DNA of 64,000 nt from Pseudorhodoplanes sp. GTDB lineage: Bacteria; Pseudomonadota; Alphaproteobacteria; Rhizobiales; Xanthobacteraceae. The DNA is taken from positions 471,014 through 535,013 of the forward strand of contig JALHOD010000001.1 in the NCBI GenBank assembly GCA_022843165.1, given 5' to 3'. The position numbers and the translations under genes are program-made. The stretch's first letter is position 1. Every line of letters begins with the position of its first letter. The notes below the pieces were generated by a model. It was not told the DNA's origin and ran no database searches. It was given only the letters and a program-made list of their open reading frames with translations. Positions 60,486-64,000 of the stretch are shown one piece after another.

Positions 60486-61853
60486 TCAGCCCACCGAGCC
60501 GTAAACTTTCTGCGGCAGCCAGAGCACCAGTTCCGGCCAGATGAAAACAATGGCAACCATGATCAGTTGCAGGATAACAAACGGAATGATGCCGCGATAG
60601 ATATGCGTGGTGGTGATGTCCTTCGGGACTACGCCCTTCAGGTAGAACAACGAGAATCCGACAGGCGGCGTGAGGAACGAGGTCTGCAGGCAGACCGCAA
60701 AGACAACGACGAACCAGACCAGATTGAAGCCGAGATCCTTCACCACCGGAGCAACCAGCGGCAGGATGATGAGAACGATTTCCAGCCAGTCCAGGAAAAA
60801 TCCGGAAATGAACGTGATGAACAGGATGAAAATCAGGATTCCGGTCGACCCGAACGGCAATCCCTTCAGCAAATGAGCGATGAATTCGTCGCCGCCGAGC
60901 GAGCGCATGACCAGCGCGAAGGCGGTGGCGCCGAGAAAGATGCCGAAGATGAAGGCCGTGGTCAGCGCCGTCTCGATGCCGACCTGCCGGATCACCTTCA
61001 GGTTCAGCCGCTTGTTGAAGAATGCGAGCAGCGTCGCGCCGAAGGCGCCGACGCCCGATGCTTCGCTCGGTGTGGCGAAGCCGGTGAAGATGGTGCCCAG
61101 CACCGCGATGATCAGTGCCGCCGTGGGGACCGTGGCAAGGATCGCGCCCCAGATTTCACGGCCGGTCAGCGGCTCGGCCTCGGGCGGCGCGGGCGCCATG
61201 TCCGGCCGGACCAGGCCGACAATGATGACATAGACGAGGTACAGAAACCCGAGCGCCACCCCCGGGACCACTGCACCCATGAACAGATCGCCGACCGAGA
61301 TCGAGAGCTGATCGGCCATGATCACCAGCATGATGGAGGGCGGGACGAGAATGCCGAGCGTGCCGGCGGCCGCAACCACGCCGGAGGCGAGTTCCTTGGA
61401 ATAATTCTGCCGCATCATGATCGGGATCGACAGCGTGGCCAGCAGCACCACCGACGCGCCGACGATGCCGGTGGAGGCCGCGAGCAGAATGCCCATCAGC
61501 ACCACCGTGATGGCAAGGCCGCCCCGCATGCCGCGAAAGACGCGGACGAAATTCGTCATCATCTTTTCGGCCACGCCCGAGCGGTCGAGCATCAGGCCCA
61601 TGTAAACGAACATGGGCAAGGCGACGAGCACCCAGTTCGCCATGGTGGCGAAGATGCGGTCCACGATGATCGCAAAATTGCCCCAGCGCGTGAGCAGGAA
61701 CGTGTCGACGCCAAAATAATCGTGCAGCAGAATCCCGCCAGCGGTGAAAATGAGCGACAGGCCGCCCAGCGTCCACGCGATCGGGTAACCCAGAAAGATC
61801 GACGCGATGAACGTGACGAGAAATGCGACGACAATGATCTCGTAGACTTCCAT
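60486..61853 (-). CDS. dctM: TRAP transporter large permease DctM
   Basis: A 455-residue membrane protein with about a dozen helices. It has the TRAP large-subunit marks FLGYPIAWTLGGLSL, GLAITVVLMGILLAASTGIVGASVVL, PPSIMLVIMADQLSISVGDLFMGAVVPG and SGFFLDWLEIVLIILPL. It uses the sodium or proton gradient to import organic acids captured by DctP. It follows the small permease gene by 24 bases. Confidence 0.95.
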   Translation of the reverse strand: MEVYEIIVVAFLVTFIASIFLGYPIAWTLGGLSLIFTAGGILLHDYFGVDTFLLTRWGNFAIIVDRIFATMANWVLVALPMFVYMGLMLDRSGVAEKMMTNFVRVFRGMRGGLAITVVLMGILLAASTGIVGASVVLLATLSIPIMMRQNYSKELASGVVAAAGTLGILVPPSIMLVIMADQLSISVGDLFMGAVVPGVALGFLYLVYVIIVGLVRPDMAPAPPEAEPLTGREIWGAILATVPTAALIIAVLGTIFTGFATPSEASGVGAFGATLLAFFNKRLNLKVIRQVGIETALTTAFIFGIFLGATAFALVMRSLGGDEFIAHLLKGLPFGSTGILIFILFITFISGFFLDWLEIVLIILPLVAPVVKDLGFNLVWFVVVFAVCLQTSFLTPPVGFSLFYLKGVVPKDITTTHIYRGIIPFVILQLIMVAIVFIWPELVLWLPQKVYGSVG

Positions 61854-61877
61854 ATCCCTGCCCCGCAGCGCGTCGCG

Positions 61878-62441
61878 TTATGTTTTCAGTCGAAGGGCGG
61901 CGACCACCCGTGACAGGCGCGAGACCGCGGCCATGGCGAGGAGGAGAAACGTCGCAGCCAGGAATGCCTTGATGACGAAGCGATACGGCAATCCGTCGGG
62001 CGCCGAGGAAATCTCATGAATCGTATAGGACTGCGTCGCATAGGGCACGGCGTGCAGCAGGACAAACAGCGAGAACGGCAGAAGAAAGAACGTCAGGCCG
62101 AAGGCCTCGATCCAGAGCCTGCGCCGCAGCGGCCAATGTTCGGCCAGCACATCGATGCGGACGTGACGCTCCCGGACCTCCGCGAACGGAATCGCGAGCA
62201 TGAATCCGATTCCGTAGAGATGCCATTGCATCTCTTCCATCTTGATCGAGCCGAGACCGAAGGCGTAGCGCTGCACCACCTGATACACGATCAGGAGCAT
62301 CAGCGCGGTCCATATCCATGACGACGCCTCTCCGACGCCGGTGATGATGGCGTCGAGAAAACGCGAAAGGCGGGTTACAGGAAGCCGAAGTCCGGACGGC
62401 CCCATAACGGGGCCGTCCGCCGCGGATTGCGGGATCGTCAT
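61878..62441 (-). CDS. dctQ: TRAP transporter small permease DctQ
   Basis: A 187-residue protein with four membrane helices. The second helix region carries YQVVQRYAFGLGSIKMEEMQWHLYGIGFML and RERHVRIDVL, the two conserved blocks of DctQ. It is a partner of DctM and lies between the genes for the other two subunits. Confidence 0.93.
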   Translation of the reverse strand: MTIPQSAADGPVMGPSGLRLPVTRLSRFLDAIITGVGEASSWIWTALMLLIVYQVVQRYAFGLGSIKMEEMQWHLYGIGFMLAIPFAEVRERHVRIDVLAEHWPLRRRLWIEAFGLTFFLLPFSLFVLLHAVPYATQSYTIHEISSAPDGLPYRFVIKAFLAATFLLLAMAAVSRLSRVVAALRLKT

Positions 62442-62453
62442 TTCAGTCGCCGA

Positions 62454-63509
62454 TTATTTGAAGTCGCGCGGGAGATAGCCGAACTCCTTCCACTTCTGGT
62501 TCTGCTCCATGAAGGCGAGCTGGCTGTCATAGACTCTCTTGAACAGAGGGTTGGCGGCGGACTTTTCCGCCATGACTTTCTTGGTTGCGGTCTGGAAGAC
62601 CTTGAGCAGTTGCGCGTTGACCTGCTTGACCTGCACGCCTTCCTTCTCGAACTTCGCCAGCGTCTTGCCTTGCAGCGCTTCCGATTTCGCAAGCGCGATG
62701 GTGACGGCCGCCGTGCAAGTCGTCTCGATGATCGCCTGCGTGGACGGCGAGATCTTGTTCCAGGCCGCCAGGTTCACATACAGATACTGGTTGGTCGACG
62801 GCTGATGCCAGCCCGGCATGTAGTAGTATTTCGCGACCTTGTAGAAACCGAGCTGCTCGTCGACCGTCGGCAGCGAGAACTCGGTGCCGTCCAGAACGCC
62901 CTTCTCCAGCGCCTGGAACAGTTCGCCGCCCGGCAACAGCGTCACCGAGGCGCCGACTTCCTTGTAGATGTCGCCGCCATAGCCGGCCGCGCGGAATTTC
63001 AGTCCCTTGATGTCTTCAGCCGAATTGATTTCCTTGCGGAACCAGCCGGCGCCTTCCGGCCCGATCGTCCCACAGAAGATCGGATAGACGTTATGCGGCT
63101 TGAAAACCTCGCGCAGCAATTCGTTGCCGCCGCCGAAATACATCCAGGCCATGAATTCCGGCGACTCCATCCCGAACGGAACGGCGCCGAACAGCGCTGC
63201 GGCCGGCACTTTGCCGACCTCGTAGCCCATCCAAGTATAGCCGGCTTCGGCCTTGCCTTCCGAGACGGCATCGAACACCGCCAGTGCCGGGACCAGCTTG
63301 CCCGGCTCGAAAATCTGCAGCTTGATGCGGCCGCTGGACATCTTGTCGAGCTGTTGAGCGACCCACGGCATGGCATCGCCGAGCGCAACGAGATTTGATC
63401 CGAAAGCCATCGGCACCGGCCAGCGTACGGCGTCGATCTGTTGCGCCTGCGCTGTGGTGACGGAAAGCAGAACCGCGGCGCTTGCCGCGGCCGAACTGAA
63501 CCATTTCAT
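62454..63509 (-). CDS. dctP: TRAP transporter substrate-binding protein DctP
   Basis: A 351-residue periplasmic binding protein with signal peptide ending in TTAQAQ. The family pattern KGLKFRAAGYGGDIYKEVGA, then LPGGELFQALEKGVLDGTE and KVAKYYYMPGWHQP resembles the TakP/2-oxo-acid group, with an arginine for the carboxylate in the first block. Start at ATG 63509; an upstream in-frame ATG would displace the signal. First gene of the TRAP-flavoprotein unit. Substrate probably a 2-oxo or 2-hydroxy acid; not certain. Confidence 0.92.
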   Translation of the reverse strand: MKWFSSAAASAAVLLSVTTAQAQQIDAVRWPVPMAFGSNLVALGDAMPWVAQQLDKMSSGRIKLQIFEPGKLVPALAVFDAVSEGKAEAGYTWMGYEVGKVPAAALFGAVPFGMESPEFMAWMYFGGGNELLREVFKPHNVYPIFCGTIGPEGAGWFRKEINSAEDIKGLKFRAAGYGGDIYKEVGASVTLLPGGELFQALEKGVLDGTEFSLPTVDEQLGFYKVAKYYYMPGWHQPSTNQYLYVNLAAWNKISPSTQAIIETTCTAAVTIALAKSEALQGKTLAKFEKEGVQVKQVNAQLLKVFQTATKKVMAEKSAANPLFKRVYDSQLAFMEQNQKWKEFGYLPRDFK

Positions 63510-63848
63510 CTGGATGTCCTCCCTGACGAGTAAGATCCGCACGGCTTCTTTGCTGGCCGCTTGTCCGGGCGGTGCCCGGATCGTGGACAAAGCTTAGCCT
63601 GCCTGTTCAAGTCGTGGAAGCACGACCAAGGGCAATTCCGGCGGCACGTCACTTTGCTTAAATCGGAAGATGGGGTTGTGCCCGAGTGGGCCGTCTCGGG
63701 CGAGCCGGACCGGCGCGTGGAAGACGGCTGTCATGTGAGACGCAATTTTGACGTCTCTGAAGTTCAGGCTGCATTCATTGGCAATCGGAACAAATGGGAC
63801 GAGTCCCGGTTGCATCTCGGGGCGACCCCGCAGGGGATGTGTGTGGTC
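63510..63848. promoter_or_regulatory. Divergent 339-base region without a supported gene
   Basis: It must contain promoters for the TRAP operon and for the exported protein on the right. A 73-codon open frame on the minus strand (63594-63815) has no ribosome site and no recognisable protein. I see no clear -35/-10 pair or operator. Confidence 0.4.
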
Positions 63849-64000
63849 ATGATGAGTATGCGTGCGATTGCGGCAGCGTTGTTGTTCGCGGCCCTTTGGG
63901 CGGCGGGCGCCGCCGCCGAGCCCCAGAAACGCGGCCCGGCCGAGTCAGCCCCCGCCCGTCCGGCCCCCGCTGCCCGTCCCGCGCCGGCACCCCGAGCGCG
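63849..64000 (+). CDS. Exported Ala/Pro-rich protein (3' partial)
   Basis: The first 50 residues of a gene cut by the window end. ATG 63849 (MMSMRAIAAALLFAALWAAG) begins a Sec signal peptide with likely cleavage after AAAE or before it, followed by low-complexity Pro/Ala/Arg repeats (ARPAPAARPAPAPRA). ATG 63852 or GTG 63843 are other starts. The family cannot be decided from this part. Confidence 0.6.
   Translation, partial: MMSMRAIAAALLFAALWAAGAAAEPQKRGPAESAPARPAPAARPAPAPRA

Noticed and set aside
60336..61913. 525-codon plus-strand frame opposite dctM
   Set aside because: Translation is almost wholly charged residues (Asp, Arg, Glu, Gln), the mirror of hydrophobic membrane codons in dctM.
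63594..63815. 73-codon minus-strand frame in the right-hand intergenic region
   Set aside because: No ribosome site, no recognisable domain, and it lies in a probable promoter region.
1..64000. Search for CRISPR arrays, tRNA or rRNA genes, transposases and phage genes
   Set aside because: No spaced direct-repeat array, tRNA-like cloverleaf, rRNA block, transposase or phage protein was recognised by eye; weak or partial elements could have been missed.

Overview
The window reads as a chromosomal segment of a GC-rich alphaproteobacterium of the order Hyphomicrobiales (Rhizobiales), most like the Bradyrhizobium/Xanthobacteraceae side of the order. The grounds are the cycM-kdsB-pheA order, the SRP RNA-dnaX-ybaB block, a Tad/Cpa pilus locus with CtrA-like sites, a yejA1A2BEF peptide transporter, and Rhizobiales-type palindromic repeats lying both between and inside genes. 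Every assignment comes from reading the sequence and from family knowledge; no database search was run.

Positions 1-18 kb form a formate dehydrogenase and molybdenum-cofactor island. It opens with a MoeA fused to a molybdate-binding-type domain (cut by the window edge) and a WD40-cytochrome c fusion. A 674-residue polyferredoxin then diverges from five translationally chained genes: a degenerate biotin/lipoate-ligase-like protein, two proteins of unknown function, and DUF3305- and DUF3306-type proteins. The structural operon follows: an HTH-TorD fusion chaperone, a small Tat-signal protein, fdhA (cysteine type), fdhB and fdhC, then mobB and a second, canonical moeA. On the opposite strand are mobA and fdhD, with fdhD start-stop coupled to ybaB behind dnaX and the SRP RNA. 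Together these genes would make, load, export and wire a periplasm-facing, molybdenum or tungsten formate dehydrogenase.

Positions 20-22 kb hold a HIT protein, an NADH pyrophosphatase (nudC) and an Lrp/AsnC regulator preceded by an excellent match to the E. coli Lrp consensus. Positions 22-34 kb hold a complete Tad (Flp) pilus locus: two TadE/G-like pseudopilins and a free-standing secretin N-domain on the minus strand, then flp, a second odd Flp-like gene and cpaA-cpaB-cpaC-cpaD-cpaE-cpaF-tadB-tadC on the plus strand, and tadD on the minus strand.

Positions 34-45 kb carry an M17 aminopeptidase coupled to an NlpC/P60 hydrolase, a DsbA-like protein and the Yej peptide ABC transporter with two tandem binding proteins. 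Positions 45-59 kb are mostly housekeeping: cycM, kdsB, pheA, phosphoglucomutase/phosphomannomutase, an aspartic protease, purine nucleoside phosphorylase, a GT87-like membrane protein, hrpB, polA, pyrE and a DUF2865 protein. polA and hrpB each contain an in-frame copy of a palindromic repeat. Positions 59-64 kb hold an L-2-hydroxyglutarate-oxidase-like flavoprotein, a TRAP transporter (dctM, dctQ, dctP) and the start of an exported Ala/Pro-rich protein cut by the window end.

No tRNA, rRNA operon, insertion sequence, prophage or CRISPR array was seen. The best candidate for something under-described is the accessory set of the formate dehydrogenase island, especially the HTH-TorD fusion and the ligase-like protein that has lost its signature residues.
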